Assembly (NCBI GenBank): GCA_033030425.1 | Contig: JAUFSD010000013.1 | Location: 806,001 to 870,000, forward strand | Source of the DNA: Verpa conica | Lineage: Eukaryota > Ascomycota > Pezizomycetes > Pezizales > Morchellaceae | DNA: 64,000 nucleotides | Reading direction: 5' to 3' | In this document: piece after piece, positions 22,498 through 36,623 of the stretch | Position numbering within the stretch: position 1 is the stretch's first letter | How the letters are laid out: each line of letters starts with the position of its first letter | The notes under the pieces: model-generated | What the model was told of the DNA's origin: nothing | Seen by the model: only the letters and a program-made list of their open reading frames with translations | The model's database searches: none | Translations under genes and position numbers: made by a program

Positions 22498-24417
22498 TAC
22501 AGTATGAAAAAACGGGGCGAATTTACTGCCATAGCACTACGGGTTTTAGTCGCAAATACCGAATTAAGTCAGTATTTGAGGTAGATTACGGTACCAATAC
22601 CGTATTCCTCCCATATCGCTAGCGTATTGGCGGGAGCACCGTACTAATTCCACCCCTCTTTTTTGTACTGTATATACGTGTACGAGATCCTGGGTGTATG
22701 ATGCTAGATGGATGTATAAACCAAGCAATATATAGGCTAGCTAAGAATTTAGAAGCAGAGATTCAATGGGTGCCGGCCGCATACCGGACAAGCTTTCTTA
22801 TCTATATTTACCTGAAGTAGGCGATAAGTACCTGAAAATGTAAACCTCAGATAGAGGATCTTAATGGTAGTTCCTCCTAGTGAGTAAGGTCAACTCTTAT
22901 CGAATAGTACTTGTATACTTATTTTCATTATTCCAGTCGAGAGTAGGGATCAGCCTAAGAGATATATAATGGCTTAATATAGTCTAATTTAGATTGAAGT
23001 TTTGTGGTTAAGATACGAGTAATGTAGGCTGACGAGAGAGGGGGCTAGGGGAGGTGCGGAGCCGATTTAAACGTATAGAATACTTAAGAATAATCAAGAT
23101 ATTTAATATTTATCTAATAGCGGAGTTATTCATCGCTCTTATACCAGAAAAACAGCTTCACTTTATCTTCCATCGTCAGTGTACCACTCATCTTCATTCT
23201 AGGCGCTGAAGCTTCCGTGAATGAATATATTTCCTCGTTTCAAATAGCTATGAATAGTGTCCTATGAGCGGAGAGTACCAAAGTTACCCTCAATACCCAC
23301 GCAAGGGGGTGGCCTTTATCTCTCGGTTATATGTGTATAGATTAGGGGTTGGAAAGAAGTCTACTATGTAGCTAGGCTCCTGTAGTTGGTATACTATATA
23401 TCCACTTATGGTTTTTACTAGGTGATCTAAGGTAGGTGAATAGCGTTTATAATTTTACGTCAGTATCTCCCTTTTTTCTAGGATGGGATCTAGGAAATAT
23501 AGTGCCCGTTTATTGGTGTTATCCTCTCTCTCACGGCATAGTACGTGTGTATCAATACACTTCCATTCATACGGGGTTCCTGCGGGAAACTGATCTAGCC
23601 ATCTCAAGAGTATCGGCTGTAAAGGAGGCGCCTCACCTATATATCACGCATTTTATGATAAAGGAGGAAGAAAGAGTATAGGTAAATAGAGGTCGGCAGC
23701 CAATGGGGACTAATATAATGCGCCCCAAAGGTAGCGGCGGAGTGGGCTATAGCAGCATAGTCTCACTCATGCTCAGTTGACGACATCACCAAGCCCCTAC
23801 CTTACCCCATCAGGTAGCTTTTGTTTACCCTTTTATTTGGTATAAATAAATATCTACTTACTAAATAAAGTAGAGATCAGGAGCTAACTAGAGCCAGCAT
23901 AGTCTAAGATCTATCTATTAGTTCTTAGAGACTTCCAGTGCTAATAATCGTGAAGATGGGAAGTTTTTAAGGGTGACACTGTTGTGATTAGGATTGATCT
24001 TTCAAGTCTTTGCATTTACCTTCAGGGATCATGTATATAGCGAGAGTAAACCCAGTCCTTAGGTTTGTGGGACCCCACACAGTTATTCATATTTCCAGAG
24101 GAAGATGGGTTTCTGTAATAACCCAGAGATCTGTTTATTCTGAGTTAACTACATAAAGTACTTCGTATTTTTAATTAGACCTCAAAACCATGAGGCTTGG
24201 GGGTTATTAAACTAAACTAAGCAAATCTCAAACTGGAGCTGAATGAGTCTCACAGGCGTACCTACCATCTGACCTGCCCGACCTGCACCGAGTGATTCCC
24301 TATGATTTCATCGAATTAACAGTATCTTGGCACTTCCTTGCACGTGACTCTAGAATCCCCCGCAAGAAAACTTTTGAGCCTCCATCCATTCCTCCACCCA
24401 ACCGACAACCAGCCAAA

Positions 24418-25427
24418 ATGTCTAAAACCCCCGCCAAAATAAATGACTACCTCGTCCTCCCGATAAGACTTCCAGCTAGTAATTCCGGAGTAGAGTCGGC
24501 TACACATTACCTCTATCTCCGTCGACACGCACCAAAAGTTCCAACACCCGATGATGCAAGGTCGCTGTTCGTCGTTAATGTTCCGGTCGATGCGACAGAA
24601 GCGCACCTAAGAGGACTATTTTCAGGGATTGGTGGCGGACGAGTTGAGAGTGTTGTTTTCGAGGGAGAAGAGAAAAAGAACGAGGTCGTTACGCCGGTAG
24701 AGTCAAAGAAACGAAAACGTATTGATGAAGCGGATGTTGAAGCTGCTGCTACGGTAAAGACATGGGATCGGGAACTGAGAAGATCCGGCTCGACGGCGAT
24801 AGTAATGTTTGTGGATAAGACAAGTGTTGAAATGACACTGAAGGCGGTTACTAAGGTGAATAAGAGTAAGAAGCAAGATGGTACCACTAACTGGGGTGGA
24901 GGTATCAGTGATATAAACAAAATACCCGCCTTGGGAATATCACGTATAGAAACCATGCAACTCTCTCTGTTTAATTACACTGATGCTTACATTCCTCTTA
25001 TAGGTTATTTGACACATCACAACCTCCGTTTCCCTTCTAAGGCAGCACTGCAGGCATCAACCGATGCCTTCATGACCATCTTCAACGAACAGGAGGCTGA
25101 GAATGCACGCGCTCTTGCTCGGCGACGGCAGGAGCCCGATGAAGATGGTTTTATTACCGTGGTACGGGGTGGAAGGGTCGCACCAGCCCGACAGGAAGAG
25201 GCTGCTGCAGTTGCGAAGAAGAAGGAGGCTAAGGAGAGCCATCAAGGGTTCTATAGATTCCAGGCGAGAGAGGTGAGGAAAGAGAAGCATCAGCAGCTTT
25301 TGGCGAAGTTTGAGTTGGATAAGAAGAAAGTAGCAGAAAAGAAAAGCATGAGGAAATTTAAAGTATGCGAATTTCCTCTCATATTTCATAGTGCAAGCTA
25401 ATTATGGATTTTTCTTAGCCGCTGTGA
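24418..25427 (+). CDS. RRP7: Ribosomal RNA-processing protein 7
   Basis: Component of the small-subunit processome, needed in the nucleolus for 18S rRNA maturation. Exons 24418-24943, 25004-25362, 25419-25427; 297 residues. The N-terminal region has an RRM-like strand pattern (ARSLFVVNVPVDATEAHLRG; STAIVMFVDKTSVEMTLKAV). The C-terminal half has the Rrp7 signature DEDGFITVVRGGR and the basic coiled-coil end HQGFYRFQAREVRKEKHQQL through MRKFKPL. Intron 1 is exactly 60 nt and contains no stop, so an unspliced reading stays open; splicing restores the conserved join GISRYLTHHNLRF. The last exon is only 9 nt including the stop. A start at 24418 (CAAAATGTC context, MSKTPAKINDYLVLPIRLP) is preferred over an in-frame ATG at 24292, which adds an unconserved extension. 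Confidence 0.9.
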
Positions 25428-26124
25428 TAATCTAGCCATACATAAAAAAATTTGCCGTTCGGTTTGGATATTAGATCTTACACAATTCCAGTCAGATCTC
25501 CCTTAGAAATAATATCAATCTCCTGAAGATTTGACTATGAACACCAAGTTAATTAATACAAAACTATCCCATAAAAAACTTTAGGCTTACCTCAATTAGA
25601 GCGGGTTTATATTCACTGGATTTCTTGCTAGACCTAAAAATTGCACTGCTAGATCGGGCTCATGCGGCTTCCTGCACCTCTGTGTACGTACGTACCACTT
25701 ATTCTAGGTGCCGATTTAGGGATATTTACTTGATTATCTGTTATTGATTTGTACTCGCTGGTGTATATATAATCTAATATATAGTGCTATTCCCGGAAGT
25801 CTTCACGTACTTAATAAAATAAAACAAAACATAACACCTGTAGATCGAGTGATTATCTATGAAGAAACCAATAGCTTTCCCCCCCCTACATTGATCACAT
25901 GAGCGAAACCAACAGCATGATAGTCACTAGCGTAGGTCTTTTTTTGAAAGCTTGATTTATCTGCCCATAGTGAGATAAATGCCCCTTCCATGTTTCCCGT
26001 AGACATCCTTTCAATCTCATCCTTAATTCATATCTCAACACAATTACTTCCTATTCCACTCAGCCTTCATCTCGGCTATTCTGTCCTTAGTGCCATATCA
26101 TCAAGTGCCATCCTATCTTCCATC
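25428..26124. other. Intergenic region RRP7-DMC1
   Basis: AT-rich, non-coding; RRP7 3' flank and DMC1 promoter. Nothing else is recognisable. Confidence 0.6.
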
Positions 26125-27932
26125 ATGGCCAACACTGAGGATTTTGGTGATGATGTCTGTGTATCAGTATATTCCAATGGCTATCGATCCAGCCTTCTGA
26201 CAGCTATCACAGGATGTTGATTTCATCATCGATGTTGATCAATTACAGAATCACGGTAAGAAGAGTTTTGTCCTATCCAATGCTTTACTTTATTTCTAAG
26301 AAAATATGGTATAGGGATTGGTGCGAGTGATATCTCAAAATTGAAGGCGGCAGGATACTGGACGATTGCGGTAAGTACAAAACATACGTTTAGCAGTCAA
26401 TTAGACTTTACTAACATATCACCAAGGCTGTCTGTGCTGCCACAAGAAGAAATCTTTCCAAGATTAAAGGTCAGTATATAGAAGCCCTCACTCAACCTTC
26501 TACAAATAATCATTTCTTTCTCATGAAGGTTTCTCTGAACAAAAAACCGAGAAGGTTAAGGAAGCTGCTATCAAGTGCGCTGTAAGTCTCCCCTGAGATT
26601 ACTCTATTCAATCTAGCCCTTCCACATGTATTAACCCTCTCGTAGCCAGCATCCTACAACTTCATCACCGCTTCTGAACTCGGTCACCTCCGCCGTAAAG
26701 TATGCCGTATCTCCACTGGCTCCAAGAACTTCGACTCCATGCTCGGCGGTGGTATCCAAACCATGTCAATTACAGAAGTATTCGGCGAGTTCCGCACAGG
26801 AAAGTCCCAACTCTCAATGACCGCAGCAGTAATCTGCCAGCTCCCCAAGGAACATGGCGGGGCAGAAGGTAAAGTTGCATATATTGATACTGAAGGCACA
26901 TTCCGTCCGGAGCGCATCAAGCAGATTAGTGAACGTTTTGGCGTTGATGGCGATGCTGCATGTGAAAATATTATTTATGGGAGGGCACTAAATTCGGAGC
27001 ACCAACTAGAGCTCCTCAATGGACTTTGTCAGAATTTTGCTGGTGGAGAGTTTAGGTTGTTAGTATGTAGTTATTCTACCCCGGCCTATAATTTTAATAG
27101 GAGGTGCTAAGGGGAGGAGATTGTGGACAGTATTATGGCGTGTTTTCGCGTGGATTACTGTGGTCGTGGGGAGCTTTCAGAGTAAGCTTTATGCAATCAC
27201 ATGTACTACCGCTGAGAACTGACATTTGGCTTAGGCGTCAACAAAAGCTCGGCCAAATGCTATCTAAACTTTCACACATGGCCGAGGAGTTCAATGTTGC
27301 AGTTCTGATGGTAAAATATGTATACTTCTGCTTGAAGATAAATAGTCCAGCTGAAAAACGATTTAGACAAATCAAGTTCAAAGTGATCCGGGTGCCAGTG
27401 CCTTGTTTGCTGGAGCAGACGGGTAAGTCCCATGATATCAAGAGTTGCAAGACCTATTACTAATGACCACAGACGCAAGCCAGGTATGTGCCCCCCAATT
27501 AATACTCAGAGTTCCTATTAAGTAAGGGGATAACTTGGTATAACATCACAGTCGGCGGGTAATAACCTCCCCCCTCCCCCACACCTAAAGGTATTACTAT
27601 AGAAATTAACTTTAATTCTAAAGTCACGTTCTCGCTCACGCTTCAGCTACTCGGATTCTCCTGGTTTAGCCCAAAAATACCCCCTATTGACTTTTTTTTA
27701 TCAATATTTAATATTTACTAATTCAATCACAGCGTAAGGGCCGTGGTGAGGAACGTGTCGCTAAGCTCCAAGATAGTCCCGATTGTCCAGAACGTGAAGC
27801 TACCTATATTATTACTAACGGGTTCGTCTTGTTTTTTACCCTTGTCCTCACTTTATTCCTCTTTTTCCATTATGGATGTGCTGAAGATGGAATTTGTGAA
27901 GTGGAATAAACGATCCCGAAGCCACTAAGTAA
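26125..27932 (+). CDS. DMC1: Meiotic recombinase Dmc1
   Basis: RecA/Rad51-family strand-exchange protein specific to meiosis. Fourteen exons: 26125-26160, 26213-26255, 26315-26370, 26427-26469, 26529-26581, 26646-27062, 27120-27181, 27235-27310, 27367-27422, 27473-27483, 27552-27558, 27624-27663, 27733-27821, 27902-27932; 339 residues, standard Dmc1 length. It has an N-terminal HhH-type region ([20 protein letters not shown]), Walker A at 124-131 (GEFRTGKS), [13 protein letters not shown], Walker B (LLIVDS), the loop [16 protein letters not shown], and [19 protein letters not shown]. Dmc1-type rather than Rad51-type features are [14 protein letters not shown] and the end [27 protein letters not shown]. 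No disabling change was seen. Exons 10 and 11 are 11 and 7 nt. The exact exon 1 donor is uncertain (GTATCA used; GTCTGT six bases earlier also keeps frame). Confidence 0.93.
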
Positions 27933-29070
27933 ATGGATTACTGATCCATGAAAATTCATAAATATATCAGTTTCATCATATGCTCCCTTGAGTAACCAGG
28001 TTACAAAAACGGGGCCACAAGCTACGACGAAAATAGCAACTATTTATGGCTCAGCTAGAAATGAAGGACAGGTGTACTCAATAATTCCGAGAGAATATCT
28101 TTAAAATATAGTGCTATATCTGTATGGCTATTCTTCCAAATTAAATCTATTTGAAAAGGAGATAAATAAACAATTAGACGTCCATTTAAGCTCATCAAAG
28201 CTAATCAACCACCTACGCAGTGGCCTTTGTTACGCAAGTCAAGACCCGGGGCCCCTGAAAGCCACGCAACAGATTTTTTTTCTATTGGAACGCTTCCCAC
28301 AAAAATAATTAAAACCATGCATGAAGTTTAGACACTGTGCTGTGCGACCAAGCCCCGTTCATGTTCTCCTGCAGTACTCATAATTTATAATACAGCAAAA
28401 TATATAACATATAGTAATAGCCCTTAGATAAAACCCTGTTAGAGTGATGTAAAAGATCTCATGCATCTCGAGTTTTTTAAAATATGCAACCACAACCGGC
28501 GCTTCAATCATGGCGAATCACTCATTGACGACCCGAACGATTATCCTCTCAGGTCAATCTTATGAATTCTATCCTACTTATTGCTTTACTAATGCCAGGA
28601 ATCATGACTACTAAGGTCCCCAAAATCAATATAAATACTATACTGCAAGTCGCTGCGCTGCCTGGTGGCTTATTGCTTTAGAATCTTTGTTATGGTAGGT
28701 TCTCCTCAGATATATACCATCGCCACAACTTTTCCTTTGATACAAATTTAGGTTATCTTATCACAACGAACATGATATGAAAAGAAATTTAGTAGCAAAT
28801 CCCGAACGAAAATTCAACGATGGAAGAATAAAAATATGAACAATGAAAAGAAGTCCTAATCAACCCTTGAAAACATAAGAAAAACCGTTGCCCGTATGAA
28901 ACAGAAACAATAAAGTAGTAGATCTGATCCTAATTGCAAGTTCCACGAAACACCAGTAAATCACGGGGGTCAGGTAGTCAGAATCCATAGAATTAACCTC
29001 CATGTTCCCAAAAAACAAACGAAATATGTAGTTCCGTTTTTTGGACAGAAAAGAGTACTTCTTGAGAGAT
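27933..29070. other. Intergenic region between convergent DMC1 and CCHC gene
   Basis: The 3' flanks of two convergent genes. AT-rich, with no credible coding frame or repeat noticed. Confidence 0.6.
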
Positions 29071-30127
<1,057 letters not shown>

Positions 30128-33100
30128 GGTGATAAATTTGATAATTTATATAAGAAATTCGGTAAGATTCTTTTTATGTCCTGAATATGAGATCAGTCTC
30201 TATGAAAGAGGTGAGATGGTGGAGAGGGAAGGAGAAAAAGAACATGGTAAAAGAAAAGAAAAAAGCGGCCATACCTTTAATCAACGATTTTTGTGACTCT
30301 ACTCCCAACCCTACTCAGCACTTCCTCTCACACGACACTCATTACACTCTCACAGCTTCACTCACACTCTCAACACTCGCTCACTTCCTTCCACAACCGC
30401 ACCCAGCAAATATCCTTCTCAATGTAACGACGTTTGTCGAAGAAGATGGTGGATGAAAATCCGAGATGGAGAGAGGGGGTAGAGAGGGGAGACGAGAGGT
30501 AAAATAGGGTTGAGGTGGGTGGTGGGGCGTAGAAAAGGCTAGGGGATACTAGGGGCTGCTGGACGTATGTATGAGTATGAGGGCGGGTGCGTGTGTGCTA
30601 TGTAACTTATGGCGCTGGCTGTGGTCACCTTTTAGGTTCGGTGCCTAAAAAAGCTAATTTGAAGAAATTTTTGTTTCGCGCGTGGTCGAGCAGGATCCGG
30701 GTTGGTTGGACTGGTGGAGGGGCCACCGTCACGGGAGATGGCAAAGATGAGGAGACAGAGGAGAACGTAGGGGGGTACTTCCATGGCCTTAGAGGAGTCT
30801 TTCATTTTCTGAGTCTTCTTTTCCTACGAACACGAACCGCATGTCATTTCAGTAAGGTGACCGCAGTGCATAGTTGGCAGTGTGCTTGTCTTAGTCGCAG
30901 CTTGTAAGAAAATTATGCTAGGAGAGGGTTTCGGCCACCGGACTTGCTTGTGGTGGATAACATTGCCCCCCCCCCCCCAAAAAAAAAAGAGAAGTAAAAA
31001 ATAAAATAAAGTAAAGAAAACAAGTCGTCCTATTCGGTAGTACACTCCCGACTGATGCAGGGCCCATCAATGATCCTTTCCCTTTTGGCAGTGAAGGCAC
31101 TTTAGAAGCCGGAACAAGTAAAAAGAGTCAAAAAGTAAAAGGTTCATCTATCAGAGAGGCATCTGGTCTCGATATAAAACACAAGACAGAAGGAGGCCAA
31201 TGGTTCCCCACGCTTCATGCACATTATGAAAGAGGCAGCGATGAGGCGCCGGAATCGATGGATTACGAGCTTGCTGGATGAGGCGCCAAATGAAAGGTTG
31301 CCTTTTGGGATCAGAACATCCAGGCCTGAGCACAGAAACTACCCAATATCAAATTCGATTCAGCGACATGCTGTCTCTTCCTGTCGTTCGTCCCTGACCA
31401 TCAGAAATCGGGCAAGTAGCCAAGAGATATTAGGTGGAGATATCCCAATCCCTCCATATCTTCTCTGATTGGAAATTACCTACGACCACATCCACTACCA
31501 GGTAGGAAAAAAAGGAAAGAAAAGATCCCGGGTCAGAAGTTGAGGCAGTTGAGACCCACCCGTAGGTTTCTGCTTACAAGGGATGCTCCGAAACCTAGTG
31601 TGGAATTGGGCAAATAACACATCTCATCCCAAATTCATGCGTACCCCTTGTCATCCTTGCTATCCAACGACAAGTTGACGATGCTTGGTTGCAAACAGAA
31701 AAACTTTCTGAGCAACAAGCGAGAAGACGTCAGGTCATATGTGCATATCAGATCTGCCTCTTCATTCGCAATCTGGGGAAAAGACAAGGTTCAAAACCCT
31801 TTATGTAAGATTGTGCGCAACCGGACTATACTGTACCAATCAACCACAATTGAACAGCTACTACGGAAAGATTGGATGAAAGGTCTTTGAGAACATTTCA
31901 GAAAAAGAGGAGACCCTTCTAGTAGCGCTATGATGACACGAGATCGTCGGCCGAGCTTCCGCACGTTGATTCTTGTGGCGGCAAAAAGCACGACGAAATG
32001 CCGTCAAATAGCGGTGGCCTGTCCGAGCGGGACTGTGCCCGCGGAAGATCCTTGGCTTCAAGGAGGCCCGGTGTTTCGCGATAAATTTTCAGACATCGAC
32101 AAGGCGTTTGTTTCTTTGTTCTCGTTGGTCGTGGTGCACATCTCCACCCCGAGTTCCTGGATTGCGAGATCTCGCTGCAACCTTCCGTATGTCAAGCTTT
32201 CCCAGCAACCAGCTTGGAACGCATAGCCACATGTTCGCAATGGTATGGGATTTACGCAGATGGGTTCGCCCATGCATCCACTTTAGTAAATATCAAATAC
32301 TCTACTGTATATGTACGGATGCGGGTAAATAGTAATCTCCTCAGAAGAAAATTGTGCGGGAGACTGTCATAAGGCTAGGCATACATACTGTACGAAGTCT
32401 GCAGCTGAGACCTACTAAGGGCACAACTACAAGGAGCTCCATATAGAATACCTTGCTCCCCCCACCATGCTCACCTTCTGTCGAATGGTAATAAGCAATA
32501 AGTACCACTTCAAATCGCTGTTGCATCTCTGATACCCATCGACTGCTTTAGCACAGAAACTATGCTTAGAGCAGCTTTACCCTCCATATCAACCACCAAT
32601 AGCCATCCCGATAATCGGGACGTATGGTCTCTTCGGCCCCGCTATGATATAGTGGGTACTCGGTGGCCGGTCTTTGCTACATTCCGAACTACCTCGGTAC
32701 CCAATGGGCCATCAATTTACCACCAAAGAGTGAAGTTCAGCCGTCCGTGCCATATCATATGCGCCACCTAGCAGTCCGTTTAGCATTTCTCGCCTCGGAT
32801 CGGGGTCTCAGATTTTAAAAAAATGGGCGCCTGCATAAAAACAAAGGAAAGAAAAAGTCACATGTTCCACACCTCATGCGGGTACCATACTTACATAGGG
32901 ATACCCTACCTAGGTACGATATGTTGGTGATCCACACTAAGCTCCCACATTGGTAGGCACTGGTTTTTCTTCGCCCTACTAGAATGTGCGACAATTGGGC
33001 GGGCTGAGTTGCGGTCCCCCGGCGGTCAAAAACAATATTCAAAGTGGATCCTTGCATAGGGCCCAAGCTCCAACTGACGATTAAAGAAAACTTCGAGACC

Positions 33101-35593
33101 ATCGTGGAACTTCAACAAACAGTCAACGAATGCAACACCAGAAGGCCAGGCTGGGATTTGTAAACTTTCTTGACAGGCATCTTCAACATAGCCGAGCGAA
33201 TCGGAGACCCTTTCCCGCAATACGGGGTGCCAGCGAAGCAAGCGGCGCATGAACAATGCGTACTGCAGTTCCTCCGTGAAGATAGGGCATCCAGTGAGCC
33301 TTTGTCTACTTGATAGACTTTTCAAATGTCTGATGTCTACTGGACACAACTTTACTGCACATTACATGGGTGCCTAAACTGGTCTACAACATATCAATGA
33401 AAAGGGTTTAGACTAATAAATATAGTCTTAGAGACTAAAAATTTCTGACATATCCCCCATCTTCAGGGAATTGGCTCTTGGAGCATTTAAATCGCTACTA
33501 GAAAAATCGAATGACTTCCCATGATGCTACCCCCACCCCCAAAGACGAATTAAATTACTAGGAATCGACATGCGCCAAGCGTCACAACTACATCATATTA
33601 TACAGATTACCAATCCGGTGCGAATCTACACGTGTAAGTATATGCAGGTAAAACAGATTTAATGATAGTGGATATGTACGATATACTAAAGATAACAGTA
33701 TCCCCACTACTAAAGTCCTAGATCTCGGCGAATATTTTGATACTCATCTCGGAAACTGTGGGTAACTGAGCCCCTTAGGAAATCACGAGTAGGAAGTACA
33801 TTAACAATGGTCTGATATATAACTACATAAGTAGGTTGGGAAAAGTGGTGCCTGCTCGATAAATCCATCAACCTCCCTAGAACACCAGGCCCGAAGAAGG
33901 GAATACTCGGTCACTATGAAAATTGGGTGTTATAGGGTAGGTTTTCTACTGATCTATCTCACAGCTTGCCGTCAGACTAGTGGTTCCTTTTCAAGTCTTC
34001 ATTACTTATAATAATTCTAATATTTTAGGTATTGAAAAGCGGCCTCTTAATAATTATCCTATGAAATAGTAGATCTATTCTCTCGCTAGAATTCACGCTT
34101 TGCTTGGGTAATGTGTTGTCACAAAGTATAGGATTAGTTACTACTTGGGGTGAAATTAAATACCTGATTGCAACTTGAACCAAAAACCGCAATGAAATAA
34201 GGAATGTTACCCAGAAACTCAGGATCTATTTAACAAAAATATATTTATAAGCCTTGGGACAAATTTCTACTCTACCAGAAATTCCTTGAAGTTGCACTAG
34301 AGATGTAGAAAAGTATGAATTTTGAGGCTCATGGCTGCTACACTCGATCCGGGTAATTAATTTCGCTGCAAATAGGGGTGTTCTTTAATTTTAATGTAAT
34401 AAATGACTTAAGGAGGAAATACTAAGGGTGCACAGAAAACTTTCTCTATAGTATCTCAAGACGGGTTATGCTTTAATGGGGAGAAAGTAAATTCTATATA
34501 TTATTCGATACATCATAACTACGGGACATCACTCGCCCTGAAGTGGCGGTGCTATGGCGCAGTAATTAAATCACCTAATAAGCCTAATAGCGGGGGTCTA
34601 TGCTTAAAATTTAGGCTAGAGGCTATAATAGATATCTAATATATAGGGTAGTAGATGTACTTGGGTTAATGCTAGGGGCGTTTAATAGGCCTGTAGTTGG
34701 GGCATAACTACAACTAATAGGAACATACTCCTGGATTTCGGTGTTCTATACCACTATTAAGTTTAATAACAGTGCCACAGCAATAGCCACATTAGTCAAG
34801 AATGATCTTTTTACTTGGCACACCTGAGATCGGAAAAATGTTAACTCTCGTAATTAACCGTTTGTAGATACGTTCTAAGAAGTGCCCGGGATTACTCGAA
34901 AAATCTTAAAAAGGTTTATGCCCGATGGTAAAAGCGGTACTAAGGAATAACTCGGGACCAATGATTTGAATTTACTTGACTAGCCACCCTTACCTCTTTT
35001 ACCAATCATTTTGTGATAGGCCAAGCTCTTATTCTGAGATAGACACAATATGCTGTTTGTTTATTAATGTAGGGCTGTCGAACTTCTCATTTTGTGAGGT
35101 GCCACGGGAGCAAGATCCTAGGTATCGGGGGTCCCTGGCGACCATATTTCATTTTTACCAGGAATCCCCTTGGTGTACTCCACCTTGAAATACTTGCGGA
35201 AAGAGTGTAGGAATCTGTATCAATTCTACAGCACAGGAATTCCCGTACGATCAGAAACAACCATGCTAAAAGCATAGTAGACGAGCCTACACGTCGCACA
35301 CCATGCAATGTAAAACCAGGAGGTAAAAAAAATGAAAGGAACAGGAAAAGAGAACCGGAACTCAAGGTTTAAAAAAAGAACTATTTCAATTGAACCAACG
35401 GCAAAGAAAGAAAAAGACCGAGAGCTTGTGGGCCCATATAAGAAAGAAATAGAGATTTCAACACCCAGCAGATTTGGACGCCAGACTTGCGGTTATCTTA
35501 ACCTAATTCCATGACCCACTTGACTTTATAGCTGTGATCCCATTTCTGACTTTACCTGCACCACCATCATGCATCCCTCCTCTTTGTCTATAT
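30128..35593. other. Gene-free block, 5.5 kb
   Basis: The first 400 nt are the upstream region of the CCHC gene. A homopolymer junction of 13 C followed by 10 A lies at 30966-30988. From about 31100 to 33350 base composition is closer to coding DNA, with several frames of 60-110 codons, but none has a recognisable motif or plausible splice partner. From 33400 to 35000 the sequence is AT-rich and stop-dense. The right end is the 14-3-3 gene 3' flank. Confidence 0.45.
30966..30988. repeat. C13-A10 homopolymer junction
   Basis: Thirteen C directly followed by ten A. Run length in the assembly may be inexact because such runs are error-prone in sequencing. Confidence 0.8.
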
Positions 35594-36623
35594 CTATTCT
35601 TTAGCCTCTGCCTTCGCATCAGCAGCTGGTGCAGCTGCAGGGGCATCAGACATCTCTTTATTAGACTCGGGAGCAGGATCGGCCTCAGCTTCAGATGAAG
35701 TCCAAAGGGTCTATTGGAGTGTCAGTATATTTATTAGTCACTAGAAGTTTTTTGGGAACTAACCAAGTTGTCCCGCAACAACTGCATGATCAAGGTAGAA
35801 TCCTTGTAGCTCTCTTCACTTAGGGTGTCAAGTTCTATAAAACTGTCAGTAACTTATACCATGTTTTATTTTTAATAAAAGCAATGTAAATACCAGCAAT
35901 AGCATCATCAAAAGCTTGTTTGGCAAGATGGCAAGCCTGATCAGGGGAATTCAGGATTTCATAGTAGAAGACAGAGAAGTTTAGGGCCAATCCGAGGCGA
36001 ATGGGATGAGTAGGGGCAAGATCGGTCTGTGCGACTTCAGTTGCGTTCTTATAGGCCTCCAAAGATTTGTCGGCGGATTCCTTGCGTTTGTCACCGAGAG
36101 CGAACTCGGCTAGGTAGCGGTGATAATCACCCTTCCTAAATTAATGTTAGTTTCGGGTGAACTATAGTTTTTAGAAACGAAAGTAATAGCTTACATCTTG
36201 TGGTAGAAGACCTTAGATTCACCTGACTGAGCAGAAGGAATCAAATGTTTGTCAAGAACTTCCAAGATGTCCTCGCAGATCTTGGCTAGCTCTGCCTCGA
36301 TCTTCTGACGGTACTCCTTAATCAAAGCAACCTGGGATTCATTGCCTTTGGACTCCTCCTTTTGTTCAATAGAGGTGACGATCCTCCAAGATGCACGTCG
36401 GGCCCCGATGACGTTCTTATAGGCTACGGAAAGGAGATTCCTTTCCTCCACGGTGAGCTCTTGATCGGCAGAAGCAACATTCTTCATATTCTCGACCATC
36501 TCTGGAATATTTTCAGTATATTAAATATGTAAACAAACATGAAAGATTGATGGATTACTGACCCTCATAACGCTCCGCCTGCTCAGCAAGCTTGGCCAGG
36601 TAAACTGAATCTTCGTAGCCCAT
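35594..36623 (-). CDS. BMH1: 14-3-3 protein
   Basis: Phosphoserine/threonine-binding dimeric adaptor of many signalling pathways. Exons: 36623-36563, 36501-36195, 36135-35894, 35834-35764, 35710-35594; 265 residues, typical length. It carries both 14-3-3 signatures: [20 protein letters not shown] (residues about 42-61) and the later block [20 protein letters not shown]. The conserved [19 protein letters not shown] and [19 protein letters not shown] are intact, so the phosphopeptide groove residues (K, R, R-Y) are present. The tail is acidic and Ala/Glu-rich ([15 protein letters not shown]), as usual for fungal forms. Start [20 protein letters not shown] is at the expected position; intron 1 has donor GTCAGT. 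It is divergent from the INH1 gene 1.5 kb away. Fungal symbols vary (BMH1, artA). Confidence 0.96.

Larger units (their letters stand above)
19373..24417. other. Five-kilobase AT-rich gene-poor block
   Basis: The largest continuous gene-free stretch but one. It starts with the lectin-gene upstream region, including a TTTGGAG heptamer repeated about five times (19407-19440). Beyond that it contains a stop-interrupted frame that may be a decayed gene (20863-21319), the 61-bp hairpin element at 22437-22497, and otherwise AT-rich sequence with only short unconvincing frames. The right end is the RRP7 upstream region. Confidence 0.5.

Noticed and set aside
22227..22622. 131-codon forward frame
   Set aside because: It runs straight through the 61-bp hairpin element, so the open frame is accidental.
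24292..24417. Upstream in-frame start for RRP7
   Set aside because: The added 42 residues are unconserved and the ATG at 24418 has better context and begins the conserved N terminus.
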